Assembly: GCA_027365345.1 (NCBI GenBank)
Contig: DAHXNO010000051.1
Coordinates: 1-60,556, forward strand
Source: Granulicella sp.
GTDB lineage: Bacteria; Acidobacteriota; Terriglobia; Terriglobales; Acidobacteriaceae
Reading direction: 5' to 3'
DNA: 60,556 bases
Part shown: piece by piece, positions 28,931 through 38,571 of the stretch
Numbering within the stretch: position 1 is the first letter of the stretch
Layout of the letters: each line of letters begins with the position of its first letter
Notes under the pieces: generated by a model
Database searches by the model: none
What the model saw: the letters and a program-made list of their open reading frames with translations, nothing else
Told to the model about the DNA's origin: nothing
Position numbers and translations under genes: made by a program

Positions 28931-29790
28931 CCGTTCGTGAAGCCCTGGCTGAAGCCTCCGCCTCCATCCCACGCCGTGAGGCAGACACCCTGCTGGCGCA
29001 TCTTCTCTTCCGCGACCGCGCCTGGTTGATCGCGCATGCGGGGATCGAGCTCTCGTCTACGCTGCTGCACTCTTACCGCTCCCTGGTGACGCGCCGCGCC
29101 GCTCGCGAACCCATCCAGTATCTGACCGGGACGCAGGAGTTTTATGGGCTCAATCTGCGCGTGACGCGCGAGACGCTGATCCCCCGTCCTGAGACGGAGT
29201 TGCTGGTGGAAGCGGTGCTGCAGTGGATTGCGGCACAGCCCGAGCTGCGTTCGGCGGGGCAGCCGCTACGCATCCTGGATGTGGGCACGGGAACGGGCGC
29301 GATCGCAATTGCGCTGGCGGCGCATCTGCCTGCAGCGAACATCACCGCGACCGACCTGTATCCCAGCCCGCTCTCCATCGCCGAGCATAACGCCGGGCGG
29401 CTGGGGCTGGCGGATCGGATCTTGTTTCTTCTATCCGATCTACTGGGCGCTGCGCACTTCGCCTCAGCGCCGCCCTTTGACGTGATCGTCTCCAATCCGC
29501 CGTACGTTTCGCTGTATGAAGCGGCGACGATGCCCGAGGAGGTGCTGAAGCACGAGCCGCACACCGCTCTGTTCGCCGGACCCTCGGGTCTGGAGATCTA
29601 TCGCCGCCTGATTCCGGCGGCGCACAAGGCTCTGAAATCTGGAGGATTGTTGGCGCTGGAGATCGGCTATGGCCAGCGTGATTCGATCCGCAACCTGTTG
29701 GAGAGGCCTTCGGGCGGAATCTGGGAGGATCTTCGCTTCCAGAACGACTACGCCCAGATTCCCCGCATCGCATTGGCTACCCGAGCCTGA
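28927..29790 (+). CDS. prmC: Peptide chain release factor N5-glutamine methyltransferase
   Basis: Methylates the glutamine of the GGQ motif of release factors RF1 and RF2. The 287-residue protein has an N-terminal helical release-factor-binding domain, the RETLIPRPETE segment, the SAM motif DVGTGTG (118-124) and the catalytic NPPY (190-193). In many bacteria prmC follows prfA; here prfA is 26 kb away. Its start lies in a duplicated sequence that creates short upstream frames. Confidence 0.95.
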   Translation: MTVREALAEASASIPRREADTLLAHLLFRDRAWLIAHAGIELSSTLLHSYRSLVTRRAAREPIQYLTGTQEFYGLNLRVTRETLIPRPETELLVEAVLQWIAAQPELRSAGQPLRILDVGTGTGAIAIALAAHLPAANITATDLYPSPLSIAEHNAGRLGLADRILFLLSDLLGAAHFASAPPFDVIVSNPPYVSLYEAATMPEEVLKHEPHTALFAGPSGLEIYRRLIPAAHKALKSGGLLALEIGYGQRDSIRNLLERPSGGIWEDLRFQNDYAQIPRIALATRA

Positions 29791-29850
29791 CGGTGCGACA
29801 CCTTGCGCGCCGCTACCAGGCGCTGGGGGTCTGCTTACAACGAATAGGCT

Positions 29851-30354
29851 CTATTGGCCACCCGACGGCAGTCCCTGCAGGATGATCAGCAGAAACTGGT
29901 GCAACTGCCAGCAGGAGAGCACGGCTAGCCCCACAGCGATGGCAGACTCCAGAAGCGCGACGGGCAAGTCCCTGCCGAGCGTCTTGGACCAGAAGATCCG
30001 CACGTGATAGCCGCCAAAGGCTCCCATCGCGGCGCCAATGGATGCAAAGATGACGCCTCCGGCAACCGGCTCAAAGAGCGCCCGCGCGGCCAGAGCGCCC
30101 GTCAGCGCTCCCAGGACGAAGCGCGCCGTGAGCCCCAGGGGCGCAGTTCGATTGGGCGCCTGCGGCAGGGTGTCTCCCACGTACTCGCCCACTGCGGCCA
30201 GCGTGAGGAGGATGACCGCAGCCAGGCTCCCCGCCCAATGCGCCCACCCAGCCTGTGGCAGCAGGCGCAGCCACGCGAACCAGCAAAGTACCGCCAGCGC
30301 CGTCATCGACCGCAAACCGGTCGTAATGCCCAGCAACACAAACCAAAGAATCAC
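29851..30354 (-). CDS. DUF4126 membrane protein
   Basis: A 167-residue protein with four or five hydrophobic helices and the family features TTGLRSMTALAVL at the N terminus, GEYVGDTLPQAPNRT in the middle, and a glycine-rich GGVIFASIGAAMGAFGGY helix pair. DUF4126 proteins are common, small and of unknown role. It converges on prmC with a 60-bp gap. The neighbours suggest no function. Confidence 0.85.
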   Translation of the reverse strand: MILWFVLLGITTGLRSMTALAVLCWFAWLRLLPQAGWAHWAGSLAAVILLTLAAVGEYVGDTLPQAPNRTAPLGLTARFVLGALTGALAARALFEPVAGGVIFASIGAAMGAFGGYHVRIFWSKTLGRDLPVALLESAIAVGLAVLSCWQLHQFLLIILQGLPSGGQ

Positions 30355-30564
30355 CCCTTTTCCCCCCTACTCTTTACGATCCGCGGCCCCAAGCTTGCGT
30401 GCCAAGGCTTCCAGCCGCAGTTCCGCCAGAGCCTGAGCTTGCAAGAATGCGGCTGCACGCTCCCTCTATCTACGTTCCGCCATAAAATCCTCCAGCGAGA
30501 GGGATTGCCTTGGCCGAATTGTGCGGGTCAGGCGAAATCCTTCTCGCTGGCGGGAGAAGAGGCA

Positions 30565-30594
30565 CCAAGCGGCCCTGCGGAGGTTGGGCCTTGG
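30565..30594 (-). terminator. Possible terminator hairpin after the S10 carboxypeptidase
   Basis: CCAAG (30565-30569) plus GGCCC pairs with GGGCC plus TTGG (to 30594), with a small bulge, about 40 bases beyond the S10 stop. On the minus strand the stem is followed by TGCCTCTTCTCCC, pyrimidine-rich but not a clean U-tract. Confidence 0.3.
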
Positions 30595-30632
30595 CTCCCC
30601 AGAGCCTTGCGGGGGCTGGCCGGGCATGGTCC

Positions 30633-32216
30633 TCAATGCTTCTCCACCAGGGCCTCGCCCAGCGCATGCAGCCCCTCCCCATTCGACCAGCGCGAATAGA
30701 ACATATGGCCGCCTGGGAACTCATGCACGGAGAACTGGCTGGCGAGTTTCACGGGCAGCTCATTTTGAGTGAGGAGCGATCCCATGAACGGGCAAGAGAG
30801 GTCATCCCAGCCATGCACCACCAGCACGTTCATACTGGGGTCGGCGGCCATCGCCTCGCGCAGATCGTCCACAGCCCCCTGGCGGAGCGTGCGGCCGGAC
30901 CGGTCCCACTCCCTATTCACCTTATAGGAGAGCGCATAGTACTGGGCATCGGTCTTCCAGCCGACGGTGTTGGTGATGAAGTTGACCATTGCGGTGGTGG
31001 TGGGAGCGACGATGCTCTCCAGGATGGGATCGCTGGATTCTTGCATGGGCGCATAAGGGAAGGGGTCCGGCAGGGTCACATTCGAGTCATACACGCTGCC
31101 GATCTCTCCCTGTTCGCGGTGCACCTCGCGGAGATAGGCTTCCGTATCCAGGCGTCCTCCCGAGTACCGCACAAACGACGGATCCAGCCCTGTCATCTGG
31201 GTGACCTTGGCAATCATCGCGTCGGTGGCGGCCTTGTCCTGCGGTCCCTTGATGAGCGCCTCGGCGTAGTCGCCTTCCGTATAGGCGATGACCGGCTGCA
31301 TGGCGTCTGCCGTGAGCTTGTGCTGCCGCTCCAGGTACGCTGCCGTAATGGCGGGCAACGTAATCATCCACGGGATGGGCGAGAGGTTTCCATTGCCAAA
31401 GGACGGATTGAGATACGGGCTGACCAGGATAAGGCCATTCATGGCGACGCCCAGGGTCGACTGCATGTAGTGCGTCATCCGCGGTCCGCGATACCCGCCA
31501 TAGCTCTCGCCGATCAGATACTTTTTGTCCAGCAGGCGGTCATTCTTCACCAGCCACTTGTAGATCACCAGCGACAGGTACTGAATGTCCGGGGTGGGAG
31601 AGTAAAACAACTTCTTGGTTTCCGCGTCCGGAACCAGGGACCGGGAGAAGCCAGTCCCAATCGGGTCGATAAAGACCTCGTCCGTGAAGTCCAGCCAGGT
31701 GCCGGGGTTGTCGGTGAGGGCAGCCGGATCGCTGGCCGAGTCGCCCTGGACGGCAAAGCTCAGGTGCTTTGGCCCGATGGCTCCCAAGTTGAGATAGACA
31801 CTGGAGGCTCCCGGACCTCCGTTGACCGCAAAGAGCACTGGCCGGTCAGGGGCGCCCTTGTCGTGATCCAGAACGTAGGAGGTGTACATGACATCGCCGG
31901 TCGGCTTGCCTTTGTTGTCGGTGAGGCGGATGGTTCCGACCGTCGCGGTATAGTGCAGCGTCTTGCCATGCACCGTGATGGTCTGCTCCACAGACTTATC
32001 CGGCGGCAGCTCAATGGCCTTCAATTCTGCGGGAGTCAACTCCGTAGAGGCCTTGGCTGGCGGCGTAGCAGCGGGGGCGGAGTCCGGGTGCTGTGCAGCC
32101 AAGGGCCGGGGTAGAGCCGCGAGGAGAAAGACCAGGGTGAAGAGGATTGTTTTCAGGGGAAACGCCTCAAAAGGGCCGCGCTCCGACAGGAAGAGGGAAA
32201 GACGTTGCAGGCTCAT
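30633..32216 (-). CDS. Secreted S10 serine carboxypeptidase
   Basis: About 527 residues from the ATG at 32216. A signal peptide runs to PLAAQ (residue 42). Family motifs are NGGPGASS (132-139), GTGFSRSL and the nucleophile Ser238 in GESYGG, with Asp and His near the C terminus in VHGWDDLSCPF and FPGGHMFY. S10 enzymes remove C-terminal residues at acidic pH, which suits an acidophilic soil bacterium. The frame is open to 32405 but the upstream part lacks protein character; an ATG at 32243 preceded by CCGGAGG is an alternative. Probably works with the exported S9 and M61 peptidases in the window. Confidence 0.9.
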   Translation of the reverse strand: MSLQRLSLFLSERGPFEAFPLKTILFTLVFLLAALPRPLAAQHPDSAPAATPPAKASTELTPAELKAIELPPDKSVEQTITVHGKTLHYTATVGTIRLTDNKGKPTGDVMYTSYVLDHDKGAPDRPVLFAVNGGPGASSVYLNLGAIGPKHLSFAVQGDSASDPAALTDNPGTWLDFTDEVFIDPIGTGFSRSLVPDAETKKLFYSPTPDIQYLSLVIYKWLVKNDRLLDKKYLIGESYGGYRGPRMTHYMQSTLGVAMNGLILVSPYLNPSFGNGNLSPIPWMITLPAITAAYLERQHKLTADAMQPVIAYTEGDYAEALIKGPQDKAATDAMIAKVTQMTGLDPSFVRYSGGRLDTEAYLREVHREQGEIGSVYDSNVTLPDPFPYAPMQESSDPILESIVAPTTTAMVNFITNTVGWKTDAQYYALSYKVNREWDRSGRTLRQGAVDDLREAMAADPSMNVLVVHGWDDLSCPFMGSLLTQNELPVKLASQFSVHEFPGGHMFYSRWSNGEGLHALGEALVEKH

Positions 32217-32403
32217 GTCGATTACTTTACTCTGTCGGCCCATCCTCCGGCCATCGAAGAACTCGACTGCAACGGCGATAGAGCATTTTTTGTGAGCGTG
32301 ATGCAAGGCTCGACAGGGATGGGTGCGTTGCTTTGCAGAAGACGGTAGTGCACGCCCTTCCTCGGGGGCCCAGTCGCAGCAAAAGCGCTCTACAGCGGTC
32401 TGC

Positions 32404-32445
32404 AAGTCCCTTCCTTGCTCCGCGCAGGGAAGGGACTTTTTGTTT
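32404..32445 (+). terminator. Strong intrinsic terminator on the + strand with no + gene before it
   Basis: AAGTCCCTTCC (32404-32414) and GGAAGGGACTT (32428-32438) form an 11-bp perfect stem with a 13-base loop, followed directly by TTTGTTT. On the minus strand only two T follow the stem, so it acts on the + strand. The nearest + gene upstream, prmC, ends 2.6 kb away with two minus-strand genes between. A short + transcript is therefore likely to end here. Confidence 0.7.
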
Positions 32446-32480
32446 GGATCTGACTGCGGCGCCCGGGGATGCGCAGAGCG

Positions 32481-34079
32481 CTATCCTTGGCCGGGCTCAA
32501 TCTCAAAGCTTACGCCCTGAGCGAGGGGGAGTCTGGTTCCGTAGTTGATGGTGTTGGTGGCGCGCCGCATGTACTGCTTCCAGGCATCGGAGCCGGACTC
32601 GCGTCCTCCACCGGTCTCCTTTTCCCCGCCAAAGGCTCCGCCGATCTCCGCTCCGGAGGTGCCGATATTCACGTTGGCGATGCCGCAGTCCGATCCGGAG
32701 GCGGAGAGGAACTGCTCCGCCTCCCGCATGTTCAAGGTGAAGATGGACGAGGAGAGACCCTGTGAGACATCGTTGTGCAGGGCAATGGCCTCTTCCAGCT
32801 CGCGATACGGGAGGACGTAGAGGATGGGCGCAAAGGTTTCGCGCTTGACCACCGGAATCTGGTCCGCGACCTCCACCAGAGCAGGCCGCACGTAAAAGGC
32901 AGCATTCCCGGCCTCTGCGTCGGCTGTTGCGACCGCAACGCGCTCTCCACCGGTGACCTGGGCTCCGTGGCTGCGAGCCTCCTGCAGCGCGGCCTGCATT
33001 GCGGCATAGGAGCGCTGGTCGATCAGGGGGCCGACCAGCGTTCCGGCGGCGCGTGGGTCGCCCACCACCACGGAGCGATACACCTGCTTCAAGCGCTGGA
33101 TCATCTCCGGGTAGATGGACTGGTGGACGATGAGGCGGCGCAGCGTGGTGCAGCGCTGGCCAGCAGTTCCCAGGGCGGCAAAGGCGACCGCGCGCAGGGT
33201 AAGATCCAGGTCCGCACTGGGGCACACGATGGCCGCGTTATTGCCGCCGAGCTCCAGCAGGGCGCGGCCGAAGCGCCGAGCCAGGCGCGGAGCGACGGCC
33301 CTGCCCATCGCCGTGGAGCCGGTGGCCGAGAGCAGCGAGATCCAAGGCGAATCCACCAGCAACTCCCCTAGACGAACTCCGCCCAGCAACACAGCGCAGA
33401 GGCCGGGCGGAACGCCGCCCACCTTGGCCGCGGCGCGCAGAAACAGGGCGTGCGTGGCCAACGCCGACAGCGGGGCCTTCTCTGATGGCTTCCACACCAC
33501 GGCGTTGCCGCAGACCAGAGCCAGCGCTGCGTTCCACGACCAGACGGCCACCGGGAAGTTGAATGCTGAGATCACGCCCACCACGCCCAGCGGATGCCAG
33601 GTCTCCATCATGCGATGGTCGGCGCGCTCTGAGGCGATGGTGCGTCCCTCCAACTGCCGCGAAAGGCCGACAGCGAAGGTGCAGATATCGATCATCTCCT
33701 GCACCTCACCCAGACCCTCGGAGAGGATCTTGCCGGTCTCCAGCGTGACCAGCCGGCCGAGCGCAGCCGCCTCCGCACGCAACTCCTCTCCGAAGACGCG
33801 CACCAGTTCCCCGCGCCGCGGCGGCGGAACGCTGCGCCAGACAAGAAAGGCCCGGTGCGCGGCCTCAATGGCATCGCTCGCCTCCGCTTCACTGGTCTCC
33901 CGCAGCCGTGCGATCACCTGACCGGTGATCGGTGTGTGGACCGGAAGCTCTGGGGTGGAGGACGGAGCCGCCGACCCGGCTGGCTGGGCGAGGATCTGCT
34001 CCACCCCCAGCCGTGCGAGCAAGGGGTGAGCCTCGTCCTGGGGTGAAACCTGATCGAGCAGAACCACAGGGTTTGTCAT
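32481..34079 (-). CDS. amaB: Aminoadipate-semialdehyde dehydrogenase (ALDH7 family)
   Basis: Oxidises 2-aminoadipate 6-semialdehyde (piperideine-6-carboxylate) to 2-aminoadipate. The 532-residue protein has Asn174 (FNFP), Glu276 (LLELGGNN) and Cys310 (GTAGQRCTT), the last a hallmark of ALDH7/antiquitin. The C-terminal GSDCGIANVNIGTSGAEIGG and GGGRESGSDAWKQYMRR follow antiquitin nearly residue for residue. It lies 180 bp behind a class-III aminotransferase on the same strand that could produce its substrate from lysine. About 35 extra N-terminal residues precede the family start. Confidence 0.9.
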   Translation of the reverse strand: MTNPVVLLDQVSPQDEAHPLLARLGVEQILAQPAGSAAPSSTPELPVHTPITGQVIARLRETSEAEASDAIEAAHRAFLVWRSVPPPRRGELVRVFGEELRAEAAALGRLVTLETGKILSEGLGEVQEMIDICTFAVGLSRQLEGRTIASERADHRMMETWHPLGVVGVISAFNFPVAVWSWNAALALVCGNAVVWKPSEKAPLSALATHALFLRAAAKVGGVPPGLCAVLLGGVRLGELLVDSPWISLLSATGSTAMGRAVAPRLARRFGRALLELGGNNAAIVCPSADLDLTLRAVAFAALGTAGQRCTTLRRLIVHQSIYPEMIQRLKQVYRSVVVGDPRAAGTLVGPLIDQRSYAAMQAALQEARSHGAQVTGGERVAVATADAEAGNAAFYVRPALVEVADQIPVVKRETFAPILYVLPYRELEEAIALHNDVSQGLSSSIFTLNMREAEQFLSASGSDCGIANVNIGTSGAEIGGAFGGEKETGGGRESGSDAWKQYMRRATNTINYGTRLPLAQGVSFEIEPGQG

Positions 34080-34259
34080 GGCATTTCTCCTTCCATCTCT
34101 TGCGTTGACGTCTGTTGCGTCGCCATCTCTTGTATTCCCTTCTCAGGCTCTCTCCGGCCTTGGAACGCTACCCGCATGGGAGCAGCGTACCTGCCGGAGG
34201 AGCCCTCGCCAGCGCCGAATCACTTCCTCGGAAAGACGCGGGCGCCGGCTGCGGCAGGT

Positions 34260-35645
<1,386 letters not shown>

Positions 35646-36269
35646 GGAAGTTCTCGCATTCTGCATGGCGGATGCCTGCGCCGGTTTGTGGTTTCTGGGA
35701 CGCCGGACGAGGCCGCATGGCCATGCTGCTGGTGAGGCGTGAAGGCTCAAGCTCGCAGCGATTCTTTATCCGGAAGATGCGGATAAAAGGCGACGGGCCT
35801 GGAGCCATTTCCCTGGCGGTGGAGTGGGGTAGCCTCGATGCCGCTGGGCGGCTTCCCAAGGAAGAGGCCACGACGGTCTCGCCCGGAGAGGCCCAGCCAG
35901 GTTCTAAGGAGGGAAGCGCTGAGGCTCAACTCCATCTTCGCTGGAGCTGGTGTGCGCCAGCGCAGAGGTGCGCCAGGATCAATGAGGTGCATCCGTAGAG
36001 GGATACACCGGGCGCAGCCGTGGTTTAGTCGCCGGAGAAGAGATTGGGGCGCAAGCTACTCGGCAGGGCGCGCGAGTGCGCATAGAGGCGCACAGGCATC
36101 CTGGCTTGCCGTAGCATCTGGCTCAGGGTCGTGCTCGGATTGGAAGGTATACCCATACGCCGCACCTACTCGTGGATGGATTATAGCGCGGAGAGGCCCA
36201 CACGCGACAGGCTCCGCGAAAACATCAACCTTGTATGTTGCGAATCAGGGCGTAACGATGACGTGTCGC
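35646..36269. other. Upstream region of the aminotransferase, no gene seen
   Basis: About 620 bp without a supported gene. Open frames on both strands have no recognisable domain and poor composition. It contains the inverted repeat at 35765-35787 and, at its right end, the start of the IS110 remnant. The aminotransferase promoter should lie in the left 150 bp. Confidence 0.45.
35765..35787. promoter_or_regulatory. Inverted repeat upstream of the aminotransferase
   Basis: TTTATCCG (35765-35772) and CGGATAAA (35780-35787) are perfect 8-bp inverted arms with a 7-base centre, 120 bp before the aminotransferase ATG. The AT-rich arms in GC-rich DNA suit an operator, for example for an Lrp/AsnC- or GntR-type regulator, but no regulator gene is adjacent. 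Confidence 0.35.
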
Positions 36270-36818
36270 CTCGGCGGAGGGCCGTACCGACCTGAGGCTA
36301 CCCGGCGGCATTGTTGAAGATTTGAAACGCTCCGTGGCGTCCTTGGAGCTTCGTACCCGCAAACTTCGGCGCGAAGCAATGACAGTGGTCCAACGGGGCG
36401 ACTTGCTTCGCAAGCGATTTGAACTGTTGATTCGTATCCCGGGCATCGCCCAGGTGAGTCCCATGCAATGGCTCGCGGAAGATCTACCTTGCCGCCCGAG
36501 CTCACAGTGCGACGATGGGTCGCACATAGCGGCCTTGATCCTGCTCATGAAATATCTGGAACCTCAGTGAGGAGGCGTCTCGCATCAGGCGTGCGGAAAG
36601 TCGCCACCTGAGAAGAGCGCTTTATATGCCGGCCCTCGTCGCATCCCGTTGCGATCCCCACGCAAAGGCATTTTTCGAGAGCCTCTTGGCGCTAAACAAA
36701 GCCCCCACAGGCGCTCACTGCTGTTGCGAGCAAGTTGCTTCATACCGCGTACGGAATCTTTCGAAGCGGCGTGAAGTATGAGGGGACAAAGCTGTTTCCG
36801 AGGATCACGTTGTCCTGA
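36270..36818 (+). pseudogene. Decayed IS110-family transposase, C-terminal half
   Basis: The order of motifs is that of IS110/IS1111 transposases: PGGIVEDLKRSVASLELR and FELLIRIPGIAQVS (frame 1), PPELTVRRWVAHSGLDPAHE (from 36492, frame 3), LRRALYMPALVASRCDPHAK and AFFESLL (from 36608, frame 2), then ASKLLHTAYGIFRSGVKYEG to the stop at 36816-36818 (frame 3). At least three frameshifts separate these pieces. The N-terminal catalytic DEDD part is missing. I see no ends or target duplication. Confidence 0.85.
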
Positions 36819-36958
36819 CCCGTCCTCCTGCAGAAGCGCGTCTTTTCGGCCACTGATCCCAATCAGATTGATTTGCGGTCACAAACCGGGTGGATGAGTG
36901 TATTGGCCTGTTGGCGCTATCCGGGGACGCCTGGGTCGATTGCTTCCGGGAAGCCGAC

Positions 36959-37927
36959 TTATGAGGACTGACCGGGAGCGAGCCGTGAGGTTTTAGGCTG
37001 ATTCAGGCGTTTCATGCGCTCCAAAAACTCCTTGCGGTCCGTCATCTCAGCTCTAAGCTTGGCGAAAACGTAGGCAAAGACTTCCACGGTATCGTCCGCT
37101 ATGACTATGCACTCTTCCTCGCTGAGACCATGAATGCCCTTACTGACGAGCGAATAGAGAGTCGAAAGCGGATTTTGGGTGCCTGCCAGCAGCGCGTTTG
37201 GAACCACTGTGCTGGCGTACTTTAGTTTGTCTTCAAAACGCGTATGCACCGAAGAGTCGGCTGCTTTCCTGATCTTTGCGATAGCCACCGTATCGAGTTG
37301 ATCGGATTCCGCGATTTGTGCCGCCAACTCAATCAGCTCATTCGTTTTGTCTTCAACAACGCGACGGATGTACGTGGCGGCAGCGAGACCGAAACCCGTA
37401 TTTCGACATTCGAGGGCGCGACGATAGAACTTCGCGGCATCTTGCCCGAGATTGTCTTCAAGATCTTTTGGCAGAACAACAGTTGGGGGCGGGTACTGTC
37501 CAACTTTCATGACATACGACCTAACTTCGACCACAGGCGGAGGAAGTGGCGGCCTATTCGAGAAACCTGTCGTTAACCCCGGACGCGTTGCGGTCTGCCT
37601 CTTTTGCATGACTCGGTACATTACGGTCAACACAGACTTTTGGCAGAGAACACATACATATGCGCATGACTTCAGATCGTAATCGCCGGGCTTAGCGCCA
37701 TGCTCGCTCCCTGCCCCGATCACTACCGCCTCATCGAGACGGGTCCAGGTCGTTTCCTTCCCGCATTTTTCGTTCCAGCAGTTGAAGCTAATCTGCTTTG
37801 GTGGGTAGAAACTGATAGGAATCTTTACGAAGAGCGGGGCCTTTGTCACGAATTCTTCAGCGGATACTTGTTCCGCGGCTGGGCTCACTTCTCGCCTTTC
37901 TGGAACCGCTTGATCTTCGACACTCAT
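36959..37927 (-). CDS. DUF4145-like protein with N-terminal zinc ribbon
   Basis: A 322-residue soluble protein. Cys50, Cys55, Cys92 and Cys95 look like a zinc ribbon. The C-terminal region (about 155-300: FYRRALECRNTGFGLAAATY, IRRVVEDKTNELI, SLVSKGIHGLSEEECIVIAD) follows the DUF4145 pattern, a helical domain often found in phage-defence or restriction-linked genes. Its GC content is visibly lower than the neighbours, and it lies between an IS110 remnant and a gene-poor stretch, all signs of transfer. No partner nuclease is present. Function unknown. Confidence 0.75.
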   Translation of the reverse strand: MSVEDQAVPERREVSPAAEQVSAEEFVTKAPLFVKIPISFYPPKQISFNCWNEKCGKETTWTRLDEAVVIGAGSEHGAKPGDYDLKSCAYVCVLCQKSVLTVMYRVMQKRQTATRPGLTTGFSNRPPLPPPVVEVRSYVMKVGQYPPPTVVLPKDLEDNLGQDAAKFYRRALECRNTGFGLAAATYIRRVVEDKTNELIELAAQIAESDQLDTVAIAKIRKAADSSVHTRFEDKLKYASTVVPNALLAGTQNPLSTLYSLVSKGIHGLSEEECIVIADDTVEVFAYVFAKLRAEMTDRKEFLERMKRLNQPKTSRLAPGQSS

Positions 37928-38571
37928 CTTCGACTTGGCCTCGCCAAAATCTTAGCAGAGACGCGTTGGGGATTCCGCATCGGGTTTGCTTATAGCGAAG
38001 GCTGCACGTCTGTAATCCCCGCTGGGTTATTTTGTTTAGCCGCTGCAGATAAACGCCGTTCTCCCAGGAGTTCTTTTGGATTGACGCATTATCGCCAAGT
38101 CACTCATTGAGCCGTAATCGGCAAAGGGAGATTTGCTTCTGCCAGGGAAGTTCTTTGGCGGAGATCAGCAATTCGCCTACTTTCATGACCTCGCTGCGTT
38201 CCCCCTGGAAAGAGAAACATCTCCTCTGGACACCCTTAAAGAGAAAAGAAAAGCCTGGACACGCGACGGAGAATCTCTGCGGTGCACGCCTCTGCAATCA
38301 GAGCAGGAGCGCCGTCTGCAGCAGCCTCCGCAGAGGTGCAGCCCAGGACGAACTGCGCAAAAGATTTGGCGGGAGCAGCGATCGTCCTGCCGAAGCCCCT
38401 CTCCTGCATCCCGGTGGAGTGCCACTGGCTGCGCTCCCGGCCACCTTGCGTCCGTGCTCAGACGTTCTTGAACGAGAAGCTGGGATGCCCTCCGTTGTGT
38501 GCCGCAGGCTCAAGGAGCCTGCGGCCGCCGCCCTGAACGAGCACGGCCGGAGAGCTCAAGCCACTGCCGCA
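37928..38571. other. Gene-poor stretch between the DUF4145-like gene and GH31
   Basis: About 640 bp with no gene I can support. The left 300 bp share the lower GC of the DUF4145-like gene; the right part is GC-rich again, so an island edge probably falls near 38.25 kb. Short frames on both strands show no known domain. It holds the 38501-38525 hairpin. Confidence 0.45.
38501..38525. terminator. Perfect 11-bp hairpin after GH31
   Basis: GCCGCAGGCTC (38501-38511), AAG loop, GAGCCTGCGGC (38515-38525), about 45 bases beyond the GH31 stop. No T-run follows on either strand, so it may stabilise the 3' end or assist factor-dependent termination rather than act as a classical intrinsic terminator. 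Confidence 0.4.

Noticed and set aside
38501-38525. Canonical Rho-independent terminator
   Set aside because: The stem is perfect but no T-run follows on either strand, so I list it only as a hairpin with low confidence.
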